A DNA stretch of 64,000 nucleotides from the NCBI GenBank assembly GCA_963749415.1, contig CAVVMG010000001.1, forward strand, positions 2,356,001 through 2,420,000. The letters are read 5' to 3'. Shown piece by piece: positions 37,566-46,499 of the stretch. The notes under the pieces are model-generated. The model worked only from the letters and a program-made list of their open reading frames with translations, did no database searches and was not told the DNA's origin. Both the position numbers and the translations under genes were made by a program. Numbering within the stretch: the first letter of the stretch is position 1; each line of letters opens with the position of its first letter. Source of the stretch: JALYNX01 sp963749415. Its GTDB lineage: Bacteria > Actinomycetota > Acidimicrobiia > Spongiisociales > ZC4RG35.

Positions 37566-38638
37566 AGCCCGAGCGACCTGACGAAGAAGGTCGCCATCTC
37601 CGCCCGGGACAATTGTCGATCGGGGCAGAAATGGTCGTTGGTCGGTGGGTTGCAGCCGACAGTGATCCCGGCGCTGGCGAGCTTGTTGATCGATTCTTCG
37701 AACTGATTGCCTTCGTCGTCGGTGAAGAAGTCCGTTCCCGGCCCGTTCTGGTAGTCGAAGGCCCGAACCAGGAGCTCCGCCATCTCGTCACGTTCCAGCG
37801 GGCGATCGGGGCAGAAGCTGTCTGCGTCGCAGCCGAACCCGATTCCGGCGGCTTGGATCTTGTCGATTGCGATCTCGAACAAGTGTCCGTCGACATCGTC
37901 ATAAGCCGGAATGCCGGTCATCTCGGTCAGGTGCAGCGCCCTGGCGATGAAAGCCGCCATCTCTCCCCGGGTGATGTTGCGCTGCGGGCAGAACATGGTG
38001 TTCACCGGCGGGTTGCAGCCCAGAGTGATCTTGGCGACATAGATCTTGTCGATGTTGTTCTGGTGGACCGAGCCGTCGTCATCGATGAAGTAGCCCTGCC
38101 AGGCTCCGGCAGCCTTGAGCAGGTAGGGATAGGGGTCGATCGCGGTGCCGTCCCTCCTGATCTCGAAATGGAGATGTGGCGAGGTGCCCTCGGCATTTCC
38201 CGAGTCACCGGACCAGCCGATCACCTGGCCCCTGGTGACCAACGTTCCGTCGACGATCCCCGGGGCGATGCCCCACCCCTTGCCATCGTCGCTGTATGAC
38301 CCATCAGGATTCTGTGTGTCGTTGTTGAGGTGGATGTACCGGGTCTGCCAGCCGTCGCCATGATCGATGCCGAGGCCGCAGCACTGGGTCGGCACCCAGT
38401 CGACGACTCCGTCGGCAGCGGCGACCACAGGAATCCCCTTCCCCCCGAGAGACATGATGTCGACGCCCTCATGGGCTCGGGAGCAATTGGCGCCCCGACA
38501 ATCGCCGAAACTATCGGTGACTCGATGGGGTCCATCGAGTGGAAAGTCGATCTGGAGCGGGTCGAAAGCGGCCGCTGCGGGCAGGGCAAAGCCAACGACG
38601 ACCAAGAGCGTCGTGACCAGCGCGGTCACCCTCCGCAC
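37562..38638 (-). CDS. Exported M23 metallopeptidase with three SLH-like repeats
   Basis: 358 residues from GTG 38638, with GGGAGA five bases upstream and a signal peptide (ALVTTLLVVVGFALPAAAA). The M23/LytM domain (about 30-170) has the metal ligands in AHEGVDIM (HxxxD) and HLHFEI (HxH), with GWSGDSGNAEGTSP just before the latter. Three SLH-like repeats fill the rest (about 178-358): outer GCNPPVNTMFCP and GCNPPTNDHFCP, middle GFGCDADSFCPD. It is a peptidoglycan endopeptidase candidate held at the wall. The middle repeat has a C-X5-C loop like the subtilase and SpoIID middle repeats. Confidence 0.9.
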   Translation of the reverse strand: MRRVTALVTTLLVVVGFALPAAAAFDPLQIDFPLDGPHRVTDSFGDCRGANCSRAHEGVDIMSLGGKGIPVVAAADGVVDWVPTQCCGLGIDHGDGWQTRYIHLNNDTQNPDGSYSDDGKGWGIAPGIVDGTLVTRGQVIGWSGDSGNAEGTSPHLHFEIRRDGTAIDPYPYLLKAAGAWQGYFIDDDGSVHQNNIDKIYVAKITLGCNPPVNTMFCPQRNITRGEMAAFIARALHLTEMTGIPAYDDVDGHLFEIAIDKIQAAGIGFGCDADSFCPDRPLERDEMAELLVRAFDYQNGPGTDFFTDDEGNQFEESINKLASAGITVGCNPPTNDHFCPDRQLSRAEMATFFVRSLGL

Positions 38639-38758
38639 TGACTCTCCCGCTTGACCTGACTCAGCAACAGACCATCCGTATCGGCCCCCTACCCGGCACA
38701 CTTGACCTTCTAAACATGACCGCCCCCTTCGCCCGCAAGTACCGTCTCGCCCCTCACC

Positions 38759-40009
38759 ATGGCATCACCGAACAGAGACCGCATCGCGATCGCCGCCGTC
38801 GTCGCAATCGGAGCGGGGGTGTTGGCATGGTCGTGGGAAGACATCGATCCGCTTCTGCGCGGGGCCCTGGTGGCAGTCATCGCCTTTCTCGGCATCGTCT
38901 TCTTGCTCCGATCCCGGTCGAGGGAACCTGAGATCGCAGGGACCTCCCAACCCGACATCATCGACCGGGTGCTGGCGGATGAGACCCGCCGGCCATGGAG
39001 CCCGACCACCCTCCCCTGGTCCTCGCCTTTGGCCAGGCCGGTCCTTTTGGTCCCGTCCGCCGACTACCACCTCGCCGAGGTGGTGCCGTTGGCCGCCGAG
39101 TTGAATCGCAGGGATATCCCAACCCGGATCGCTATCGGCCCTTCGCCATGGGCAAGGACTTGGCCGGCGCTCTCCAGCTATCCCGGTCTCGAGGTGCACA
39201 CGATCCCGGAGCCGGATGAAATTGCCGCCCAGGTCGCCGCCGTGTTCGTGATGAAGGACACCGGCAGCCTGGGCCCCTTCGTCGAGCGTTGTCGGGGCCT
39301 CGGAATCCCGGTGATTGGGAAGGTCGAGGGCGCCCAGGACTTCTGGGATGCAGACACGCCGGAAGAGAGGCGCCCATATCGCAACCTCGACCTCGTCCTG
39401 TGCCAGGGAGAGTTCGATGCCGAGGCGCTGGAAGGTGAGATGACTGCAACCGTGGGCAGCACGCGGCTGGAGCGCCTCTGGTGGGCTCCCCCGGTCGTAG
39501 TGGGTGAGCCGATGGCACTCATCAACTTGAACTTCGTATACGGGGTGGGGTCGCGGGACAGACGGCTCTGGCTCGACACCGCGATCAAGGGTTGCGAGCA
39601 GGTGGGTTTGCCCTATGTGATCTCCACGCATCCTGCGGAGAGGGCCCAGATCGACTCGGAGCGGGTGACAACGATCTCGGCCTCACGGCTCCTCCCTCAC
39701 GCATCGGTGCTGGTGAGCCGGTTCAGCACGATGCCTCTGGAGGCCATGGCCTGCGGGGTGCCCTTCATCTACCACAACCCGCATGGCGAAAAGGTCGGTA
39801 CCTTCGCCGATCCAATGGGTGCCTTCCAGATGACCAGCTCTGGTGACGAGCTGGCCGATGCTCTGAGGGCATTGGATCCCGGCATGGATCACCGGCTTCG
39901 CGCCGAAGAGTTCTTCAAACACTACGTCTCGATGAACCCGGCGAGCACGAGCGAACAGCGTTCCGCCGAGGCGCTCATGCGCATCGTCGGGAGCCACCGG
40001 CCGGGATGA
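38759..40009 (+). CDS. Membrane-anchored GT-B or polyol-phosphate-transferase-like protein
   Basis: 416 residues. Two N-terminal helices (about 8-25 and 31-50), then a cytoplasmic GT-B-like body. The C-terminal half has PYVISTHPAERAQID, RLLPHASVLVSRFSTMPLEAM and GVPFIYHNPHGE, a pattern shared by CDP-glycerol glycerophosphotransferase-like and GT-B enzymes. Which of these it is cannot be settled from motifs; no function beyond sugar or polyol transfer is claimed. The stop overlaps the next GT2 gene by ATGA. It is divergent from the M23 gene with a 120-base gap in which no clear promoter was picked out. Confidence 0.65.
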   Translation: MASPNRDRIAIAAVVAIGAGVLAWSWEDIDPLLRGALVAVIAFLGIVFLLRSRSREPEIAGTSQPDIIDRVLADETRRPWSPTTLPWSSPLARPVLLVPSADYHLAEVVPLAAELNRRDIPTRIAIGPSPWARTWPALSSYPGLEVHTIPEPDEIAAQVAAVFVMKDTGSLGPFVERCRGLGIPVIGKVEGAQDFWDADTPEERRPYRNLDLVLCQGEFDAEALEGEMTATVGSTRLERLWWAPPVVVGEPMALINLNFVYGVGSRDRRLWLDTAIKGCEQVGLPYVISTHPAERAQIDSERVTTISASRLLPHASVLVSRFSTMPLEAMACGVPFIYHNPHGEKVGTFADPMGAFQMTSSGDELADALRALDPGMDHRLRAEEFFKHYVSMNPASTSEQRSAEALMRIVGSHRPG

Positions 40010-41586
40010 AGGCGGACAGGGCTGTCGCCACCCGCTGGTCGCGAGTCGCAGTGCTTGCGTCCATCGTCGTCGGTTGGGCACTGATCGCTGTCGGCCTGGC
40101 GGCCGGGATCCCGTCTTTAGGCCTTGCGGGAGCGATCATCGCTGGCGTCGGAAACCTGGTGCTGGCCAAGAGTCTGCTCGAGCTTCGGACTGCCACCTCG
40201 TCCCTGAAGGCCTCGTCGATCCAAACTGAGCGCGCGGTTGCCACGGCCTTCACCGACGTCGAAAGCCTCAGATCCATGGATGAGGAGCTGCGCCGAGCCG
40301 ATGCCACCCAAGACGAGGCTCTCGATCGTCTCCGTGCCGAAGCCACCTCACTCGAGAAGCGATTCGAGGCGCGGGTCGCCGAGATCGAGCGAGCCCACAG
40401 CGCCTACAGCGAGGCGCAATCACAAGCGGTGGCAGAGGTGCGCTCCCAGGTCGAGAACGTCACCGGCGCCCATGAGGTGACACGTATGGGGTTGACGGCC
40501 ACGCGGGCGATTGCCGACAAGCTGGCAGATCGGAGTCGCCGGGCCCTACTGGAGAGCCCCCGTCTCCTGGCCGCCGCCCATAACGATGTCAGCTCACCAT
40601 TGCTCAGCATCGCCATTCCTTCGTACAACCGTCCCGCGGCGCTTGCCGAATTGCTGGACAGCATCGCTCGCGAGGTGCAGAGTTGCCCGCCTGGCGTGGT
40701 CGAGCTGTGCATCACCGACGACGCCTCCTCGGATCCAGACACGGTGGAGACGGCCCTGGGATTCGTCGAGAGCCACGGGTTCGCTTCACTCCGCGTCCAG
40801 CAATCGAACATCGGACTGGAACGGAATGTGCTCGCTGCCGGCGAGCCGTGTCGGGGCGAGTTCATGTGGCTGATCGGTAATGACGACCGCATGGTCGCGG
40901 GAGCGCTCCGCACGGTTCTCGACGACATCCGGGCCAATCAGGCGCCCGTCTTGCTCTACTCCAAGGATCGAATGCGGCTCGATGGGAATCCGAGCCCGGA
41001 TGTGGCCGGATCGATTCCTATCGACCTGCCCCCCGATGGCCACCACGTGTTTCCCACCCTGTTGGCGGCATCGAGCAGGCAGGGGCTCCTGTCGACGTTT
41101 GGCTTTGCCGGCCCGATCGTGCTTCGCCGTGCCCCCTTTGTTGCCGTCGACTCCACCCGCTACCTCGACCTCTCGATGTACGCCCGCACCTGCGTGCTGG
41201 TCGAAGCGTTCGCTCCCGAGCCTGTTTTCTACCGCAACACGGCTGTGGTGGTACATCGCACTCCAACCCAGGCAGAGAAGAACGCTGAGGCGTTGAGCCG
41301 ACCCGAGGAGGAGTTCATGCAGGGCGGCCTGGCCCGTCGGTCGCGATACTACGGAACCGCGCTTGCCGCCTCGATGCAGCGCCTGATCGACAGCGGTGCC
41401 TTTGGCTATGAGACGGTCGCCAAAATGCCGGAGCATCTGATGACCGACATGACGCTCGTGGATTGGGTCGCCCGCAACCGGATCATCGACCCGGGCGTCG
41501 ACGAGCGCCTCGGCCTCGACGTCGTTGCCGATGCAGATCGATTCTTCGAGGGCCTCCAATTGATCTCCGACGACGGGGAGGTGTGA
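40006..41586 (+). CDS. Glycosyltransferase family 2 with N-terminal membrane helices and coiled coil
   Basis: 526 residues. Two helices (about 13-56), then a ~110-residue heptad-like region (ELRRADATQDEALDRLRAEA and EKRFEARVAEIERAHSAYSE) that looks like a coiled coil. The GT2 domain starts near 195 with SIAIPSYNRPAALAELL, DDASSDPDTV, and LIGNDDRMVAG as the metal site. The coiled coil may cluster transferases at the membrane; similar anchors occur in the genes at 55349 and 58758. It is coupled to the upstream gene by four bases. Confidence 0.83.
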   Translation: MKADRAVATRWSRVAVLASIVVGWALIAVGLAAGIPSLGLAGAIIAGVGNLVLAKSLLELRTATSSLKASSIQTERAVATAFTDVESLRSMDEELRRADATQDEALDRLRAEATSLEKRFEARVAEIERAHSAYSEAQSQAVAEVRSQVENVTGAHEVTRMGLTATRAIADKLADRSRRALLESPRLLAAAHNDVSSPLLSIAIPSYNRPAALAELLDSIAREVQSCPPGVVELCITDDASSDPDTVETALGFVESHGFASLRVQQSNIGLERNVLAAGEPCRGEFMWLIGNDDRMVAGALRTVLDDIRANQAPVLLYSKDRMRLDGNPSPDVAGSIPIDLPPDGHHVFPTLLAASSRQGLLSTFGFAGPIVLRRAPFVAVDSTRYLDLSMYARTCVLVEAFAPEPVFYRNTAVVVHRTPTQAEKNAEALSRPEEEFMQGGLARRSRYYGTALAASMQRLIDSGAFGYETVAKMPEHLMTDMTLVDWVARNRIIDPGVDERLGLDVVADADRFFEGLQLISDDGEV

Positions 41587-41614
41587 CACGGGTTGGCTCC
41601 ACGACTGGCGGGTC

Positions 41615-42310
41615 ATGGCAACCACCCGGTCTCTCTCCGGGCTGTGGGACCGTTCCACCGGGGAGCTCGATTCCTCGCCGGCTCTGCGGGAGGGCGTCGT
41701 CGACAACTTCCACAGGCTCTACTACTCCGACGATTCGACGTGGAGGAACCTGACCTACCGTGGCGTAATCACCTGGAAATGCCCTCTCGACCTGTGGATT
41801 TACCAGGAGATCATTCACGAGTTGCATCCAGACTTGATCATCGAGACTGGGACGGCCTACGGGGGCAGCGCTCTTTACCTGGCGGACCTCTGTGACCTCT
41901 CGGGCAGCGGCGAGGTGGTCACCATCGATATCACCGATCGGGCGGGCGCGGTGTCTCATCCCAGGCTGACCAAAGTCATTGGGTCCTCAGCTGACCCAGC
42001 GGTACGCGATCGGGTGGTGGGCGACATGCAGGTCGATCGAACTGTGATGGTCATTCTCGATTCCGACCACACTGAGGGCCATGTGCTGGCCGAGCTCCGG
42101 CTCTGGGCCGACGTAGTGACTCCCGGCTCGTATCTCATAGTCGAGGACACCAACATCAACGGCCACCCCGTATACCCCGAGTTCGGGCCAGGGCCAGCCG
42201 AGGCCGTGGCACGATTCACCCAGGAGCGGCCCGATTTCGAGCCGGACCTGTCACGACATAAGCTGCTGCTCACCTGGAATCGGGGTGGCTACCTCCGGAA
42301 ATCGGAGTGA
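41615..42310 (+). CDS. CmcI-family SAM methyltransferase (sugar O-methyltransferase type)
   Basis: 231 residues. LIIETGTAYGGSALYLADL is the SAM-binding glycine motif of the cephalosporin-hydroxylase/rhamnosyl O-methyltransferase family (PF04989); VVTIDITDR and ILDSDHTEGHVLAELRLWAD follow as expected. Members close to polysaccharide genes usually O-methylate rhamnose or similar sugars. It overlaps the next methyltransferase by GTGA. Start ATG 41615 follows 28 bases after the GT2 gene. Confidence 0.8.
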   Translation: MATTRSLSGLWDRSTGELDSSPALREGVVDNFHRLYYSDDSTWRNLTYRGVITWKCPLDLWIYQEIIHELHPDLIIETGTAYGGSALYLADLCDLSGSGEVVTIDITDRAGAVSHPRLTKVIGSSADPAVRDRVVGDMQVDRTVMVILDSDHTEGHVLAELRLWADVVTPGSYLIVEDTNINGHPVYPEFGPGPAEAVARFTQERPDFEPDLSRHKLLLTWNRGGYLRKSE

Positions 42311-43626
42311 GCACCGATCCGGCCCAGCCGGGCGAATCACCGGCTCAAGCCCTGGCTGACTGGGTCAGACGGGACTATCCGGCGCTCATGCCGGGGCAGG
42401 ATGAGGTCGGCTCATGGGAGCGCTCGACCTGCCGGGTGTGCGGCTCCGCCCGCCTGGAGGAGATCATCTCACTCGGCGACCTGCCGCCGGCAAACGCCTA
42501 CATCAGCCCGGATGACCTCGACTTCCCGGAGCCACGGTTCCCGCTGTCGTTGCGGCTCTGTGGGACATGCGGCCTGGCCCAACTCGGCCATGTCGTGCCC
42601 GCCGAGTCCCTGTTTCGCTCATACCTGTTCTTCACTTCGAGCTCGATGCGGATGAGTGAGCATTTCTCGAGGCTGATGGTCGAGAACGCCGAGGAGTTCG
42701 CCCATCCCAATGGACTGGTGGTCGAGATCGGCTCCAACGATGGCACTGCTCTCGCCGCCTTGCAGGCCCATGGCCTTCGAATTCTCGGGGTCGACCCTTC
42801 ACGCAACATTTCAGTCATGGCAGCCGCCCGAGGCGTCCCCACCATCGCCGAGTTCTTCACCGAGGCCGTGGCACACGAGATCGTCAGGGTCGCGGGGAGG
42901 GCCGACCTCATCGTCGGCTGCAATGTGCTTGGGCACATCGACGACCTCGATGACGTTTGTCGTGGCATTCGGGCCCTGCTCGCCGACGACGGAGCCTTCG
43001 TGTTCGAGGTGCCGTACCTGGCTGACCTGTTGGAGAAGACCGAGTACGACACCATCTATCACGAGCACCTGTCCTACTTCACCATTCGCCCGCTGGCATA
43101 CCTCTTCCAGCGAAATGGCCTGCGTCTCGAACGGGTCCAGTTCGTCCCGGTACATGGCGGCAGCATCCGGGGCACCGTGATGCATGGCGATGCGCACTCA
43201 CCGAAAGTCGAAGGGTTGATCTCGACCGAGGTCGACGCGGGTCTGGGTAGCCACCCGGCGGTCGCGTCCTTCTCGTCACGGGTCGAAGAGCTGAGCGCCG
43301 GCCTCCGTGCCCGTCTGGCCGACCTCCACGCCTCGGGGGTCAAGGTGGTCGGCTATGGGGCCCCGGCCAAGGCGACCGTGCTGCTCAACTACTCCGACAT
43401 CGACACGAGTCTGTTGCCTGTGGTCCTGGATTCGACACCGGCCAAGCAAGGGCTTCACATCCCGGGAACCCACCAACTGATTCGTCCCACTTCGGCGTTG
43501 GAGGATGAAGACCCCGACATGCTCCTCCTCCTCGCCTGGAACCATGCGGAGGAGATAGTCACCCGCGAACACGATTATCGGGCTCGGGGTGGGCGTTTCC
43601 TCACCCCACATCTGGTCGAGTTGTGA
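42307..43626 (+). CDS. Sugar C-methyltransferase-like protein with zinc finger (TylC3/TcaB9 family)
   Basis: 439 residues. N-terminal four-Cys zinc site (CRVCGSARLEEIISLGDLPP, later CGTCGLAQLG), a central SAM domain (LVVEIGSNDGTALAAL) and a C-terminal Rossmann-like part with GYGAPAKATVLLN. This order is diagnostic of NDP-hexose 3-C-methyltransferases (Methyltransf_13/11/14). The segment HEHLSYFTI carries the catalytic Tyr/His region. It should add a methyl branch to a deoxy-sugar nucleotide; the dTDP-rhamnose genes downstream supply related substrates. GTG start, coupled to the preceding methyltransferase. Confidence 0.87.
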   Translation: MSTDPAQPGESPAQALADWVRRDYPALMPGQDEVGSWERSTCRVCGSARLEEIISLGDLPPANAYISPDDLDFPEPRFPLSLRLCGTCGLAQLGHVVPAESLFRSYLFFTSSSMRMSEHFSRLMVENAEEFAHPNGLVVEIGSNDGTALAALQAHGLRILGVDPSRNISVMAAARGVPTIAEFFTEAVAHEIVRVAGRADLIVGCNVLGHIDDLDDVCRGIRALLADDGAFVFEVPYLADLLEKTEYDTIYHEHLSYFTIRPLAYLFQRNGLRLERVQFVPVHGGSIRGTVMHGDAHSPKVEGLISTEVDAGLGSHPAVASFSSRVEELSAGLRARLADLHASGVKVVGYGAPAKATVLLNYSDIDTSLLPVVLDSTPAKQGLHIPGTHQLIRPTSALEDEDPDMLLLLAWNHAEEIVTREHDYRARGGRFLTPHLVEL

Positions 43627-43640
43627 TCGAGGCTGGTCGG

Positions 43641-44609
43641 TCAGGCTGCGCCCACCGCAAGCTCGATTGATCGGTTCCGGATCTCGTCCATCTCGCAGCC
43701 GAGAAGAGTCACCAGGTCGACCCGACCCAGGCGATTGGTCCGGGCCAGGAGGCCATCGATCATTCCCGTGCGCTCCTCGATCGTCAGCTCTGCCCATGGG
43801 AGATACGCCGTGGCTGTCGATGCGGTCAATCGCATCAGCGTTGCCTGCCACAGGTCCCACCGCTCCTTATCGCCGGCCGGAACTCGGGTGGCGACCTCCA
43901 GCATGTCATGGCAATGGGCAACCCAGGCTTCGCGGCGCGCGGGCCGGTCCCAACTCAACCAGTCGCCGTGCGAATTGTGCTCGTGGTATCGCTTTCGATA
44001 GAGCGTGGTGGGCACCCGGATCAGATCACCCCAAGTGGCCATCACCGCCATCCACACCACGTCCACCGCGAAGTCATCGCGATCATTGAGAACGATCCCG
44101 CCACCGGTGTCCCTCAGGGCTGCGACCCGTGTCAGGCCGCGAAACGCCACTCCCGCAAAGTGGCCGCCAAGGAGGGCCAGCTGACGGTCGAGCGGGCGCC
44201 CGATGACAGATTGCTGGGTGAAAGTGGTTTCGCGGGTGCCAAACGTCTCGATGTCGGCATAGACCACAGCTGTGTCGGGCGAGCCTCGTGCAGTCTCGAT
44301 CAGTACATCCAGATAAGTGGGATCGACCAGGTCGTCCTGCTGGTGGTAGTACCAGAACTCGCCATCGGCCTGCTGCTGAAGCCACTCGATGTTGCGAGCC
44401 CATCCCAGGCGTTGAGGTCTGATCGAGACCACGAAGCGCGGGTCGCCGACGTAGCCGCTGCAGATGCGCTCACAGACTGGATCCGGCCCATCGATGGAGA
44501 TCACAACCTGCCAGTCGTCACATGTCTGGGCCTGTATCGACTCCAGGGCCTGTGTGAGATGTTTCTCTCCCCGGTAGACAGGAACGCCGATCGTCACCAC
44601 AGCCGTCAT
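43641..44609 (-). CDS. Glycosyltransferase family 2
   Basis: 322 residues from ATG 44609; the longer frame to 45143 is shadow. GT2 core: VTIGVPVYRGEKHLTQALES, VVISIDGPD, ADGEFWYYHQQDD (acidic/metal site with YHQQDD), then RPQRLG and a C-terminal helical half. Start overlaps the FAD oxidoreductase stop by ATGA, so the pair is one operon pointing away from the rml genes. Ends 14 bases from the convergent C-methyltransferase stop. Donor and acceptor unknown. Confidence 0.85.
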   Translation of the reverse strand: MTAVVTIGVPVYRGEKHLTQALESIQAQTCDDWQVVISIDGPDPVCERICSGYVGDPRFVVSIRPQRLGWARNIEWLQQQADGEFWYYHQQDDLVDPTYLDVLIETARGSPDTAVVYADIETFGTRETTFTQQSVIGRPLDRQLALLGGHFAGVAFRGLTRVAALRDTGGGIVLNDRDDFAVDVVWMAVMATWGDLIRVPTTLYRKRYHEHNSHGDWLSWDRPARREAWVAHCHDMLEVATRVPAGDKERWDLWQATLMRLTASTATAYLPWAELTIEERTGMIDGLLARTNRLGRVDLVTLLGCEMDEIRNRSIELAVGAA

Positions 44610-45841
44610 CGAATGGCCCGGATCCGCTCCCCCACGATCCGTGCGTAAAGAGGAGCCGTCGTCAGCTTTCCGGTGTCGATGCTGTGATATCGACCAACCG
44701 ACTTCGGCCCTATTGCGTGACGGTGATGGAGCTCGCTCGCCCTGTCGTCGATGTCTGTGGATCCCCACGCGAAAATCAGGCCTCCATGGAGCTCGGCCTG
44801 GCTCAGCGCTGCAGGTGACAGGTCGCCAAGTCGAGGGACGATCGTGGACAGGCCCTCGATGATGCCCTGCTGGATCGGACCTTCGGCGTCGGGTGGCAGG
44901 GTGCCCAGCCATTCCGGGACCTCGATCTCGGAGGACCTCCCCTGGAGGCCACTCGGGTACCAGGACAGGTAGGTCGTCCCGTTGCCATAGTCCAGGATGT
45001 CGCCAAAGGGCCCGAGAACGATCGTCGTCGAAGGGAAGTGCGCCCCCGGTGAGCTCATCACGAGGTAGTGCTTCACCCGATACAGCCATGGGCGCTCTGG
45101 CAAGATCCCCATCGTGGCGTCGATGCCCAATCGACCTCCCCACAGGGCGTTGACCACGTGGTCGTATTCGATGCTCGCCCTTTCCCCATGTTTCACGCTC
45201 TCCACCGCCAACCCCTGGTCGCTCGTCCGTACCGCCACCACCTCGGTGTCGAAGAGGGGTTTGACTTGGGGGTCAGCTTCGACCCGGGCCCTCACCATTT
45301 CGGCCAGGGCCACCGGGTCGATCCCGATCTCGGGGGTGCGATATACCGCATCGACCACCCCCGGGTCATAGTCGCCTTCGAGCTCGAGTGGCGAGAGCCT
45401 CTGGGGTGCGGCGTCCAGGTCGACCCCGAAGTACTCGCCGCCCCTGATCCGCTCCGACGCCACGTCGTGGGCTCGCTTCAGGTGGGTCTCGACTTCGTCG
45501 ACCGAGAGCAAGCTGTCACGGTGCACCGCGTAGTTGAAAGCGGTCGACACCGGAAAGCAGGACATCGGGGTCTCCAGCCACCGCTCCAGCAACGGAGCGA
45601 AAGTCAATGCCCCTTCGACCATCGTCTCCGCGGTGCGCAAGGTCCGATCGTTGGCATACACATAGCCGAGGTGCACCTTCCCCTCGTTGTGTAGCGATGC
45701 CCCCAACATCGAGGTGGGATTGCGGTCGTAGAGATCGACGTGAGCGCCGCCGGCAGCCAAATCCAACGCGACACATGTCCCCTGCAACCCGGCCCCGAGC
45801 ACTGCCACCCTTACGACTGCGCCTCGCACGTCACCGCTCAC
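44606..45841 (-). CDS. FAD-dependent oxidoreductase, DAO family
   Basis: 411 residues from GTG 45841; GTGs at 45829 and 45808 are in-frame alternatives and none has a good ribosome site. VAVLGAGLQGTCVALDLAAG is the FAD loop, followed by VDLYDRN (acid that binds ribose). Near the end GGLIFAWGSTDIDDRASEL and YHSIDTGKLTTAPL fit the second FAD contact of the glycine/D-amino-acid oxidase family. In a glycan locus such a protein may oxidise a sugar or amino-sugar; this is only a guess. It is co-transcribed with a GT2. Confidence 0.72.
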   Translation of the reverse strand: MSGDVRGAVVRVAVLGAGLQGTCVALDLAAGGAHVDLYDRNPTSMLGASLHNEGKVHLGYVYANDRTLRTAETMVEGALTFAPLLERWLETPMSCFPVSTAFNYAVHRDSLLSVDEVETHLKRAHDVASERIRGGEYFGVDLDAAPQRLSPLELEGDYDPGVVDAVYRTPEIGIDPVALAEMVRARVEADPQVKPLFDTEVVAVRTSDQGLAVESVKHGERASIEYDHVVNALWGGRLGIDATMGILPERPWLYRVKHYLVMSSPGAHFPSTTIVLGPFGDILDYGNGTTYLSWYPSGLQGRSSEIEVPEWLGTLPPDAEGPIQQGIIEGLSTIVPRLGDLSPAALSQAELHGGLIFAWGSTDIDDRASELHHRHAIGPKSVGRYHSIDTGKLTTAPLYARIVGERIRAIR

Positions 45842-45882
45842 TGCCAGGAGACAGTACCCAGGGGAAGATGCCCCGACCTTCA

Positions 45883-45899
45883 CCGTAGGGGGCCTACGG
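45883..45899. promoter_or_regulatory. Inverted repeat upstream of the rml operon
   Basis: CCGTAGG and CCTACGG form perfect 7-base arms around GGG, in the 98-base gap between the divergent FAD-oxidoreductase and rmlC genes. It could be an operator or a small hairpin; position 27 bases before the -10-like box favours regulation. Confidence 0.35.
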
Positions 45900-45925
45900 C
45901 GCACTGCCCTGCCGGGCCCCGGCTG

Positions 45926-45931
45926 TACCCT
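45926..45931 (+). promoter_or_regulatory. -10 box for the rmlCBAD operon
   Basis: TACCCT, preceded by TG, ends eight bases before the rmlC ATG at 45940, the spacing of a leaderless or near-leaderless transcript. No clear -35 element or ribosome-binding site is present. Confidence 0.35.
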
Positions 45932-45939
45932 CCGCCGCC

Positions 45940-46488
45940 ATGGATGCCCTTGCCACGTCGCTAGATGGCGTTCTCATGCTCGAGCCATCGGCCCATCAGG
46001 ACGACAGGGGATTCTTCTTCGAGAGCTGGAGTCGGGACGAGTTCATATCCGTAACCGGAGTCGACGTCGACTTCGTTCGTGATGGCCATTCGGGCTCCAA
46101 GCGCGGCGTGCTCCGGGGCCTGCACTACCAGGTCCCACCCAATGCCCACGGAAAGCTGGTGCGGGTCACAGCCGGCACAGTGTTCGACGTAGCCGTCGAC
46201 CTGAGAAGGTCCTCACCCACCTTCCGGGACTGGTTCGGGACGGTGCTGTCAGCTGAGAACCGGCGACAGGTATGGGTGCCGCCCGGCTTCGCCCATGGCT
46301 TTCTGACGACCTCTGACTGGGCCGAGGTCCAATACAAGGTCACCGGCGGCTACTCACAGCATTCCGAGCGCTCCCTGCGCTGGGACGACCCGGATCTCGG
46401 CATAGCCTGGCCCCTCGAGGGCCCGCCCATCCTTTCGGTGAAGGATTCCGCCGCCGACTCCCTGCAGCACGCCGAGCTGTTCCAATAG
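45940..46488 (+). CDS. rmlC: dTDP-4-dehydrorhamnose 3,5-epimerase
   Basis: 182 residues, the family length. Cupin fold with QDDRGFFFE, GVLRGLHYQ (catalytic His in RGLHYQ), VAVDLRRSSPTF, and PPGFAHGF near the active site; WDDPDLGIAWP at the end is conserved. Third step of dTDP-L-rhamnose synthesis. First gene of rmlC-B-A-D with gaps of 11, -4 and -4 bases, so a single transcript. Rhamnose feeds the surrounding glycosyltransferases and methyltransferases. Confidence 0.95.
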   Translation: MDALATSLDGVLMLEPSAHQDDRGFFFESWSRDEFISVTGVDVDFVRDGHSGSKRGVLRGLHYQVPPNAHGKLVRVTAGTVFDVAVDLRRSSPTFRDWFGTVLSAENRRQVWVPPGFAHGFLTTSDWAEVQYKVTGGYSQHSERSLRWDDPDLGIAWPLEGPPILSVKDSAADSLQHAELFQ

Positions 46489-46499
46489 GCGTCGCGAGG

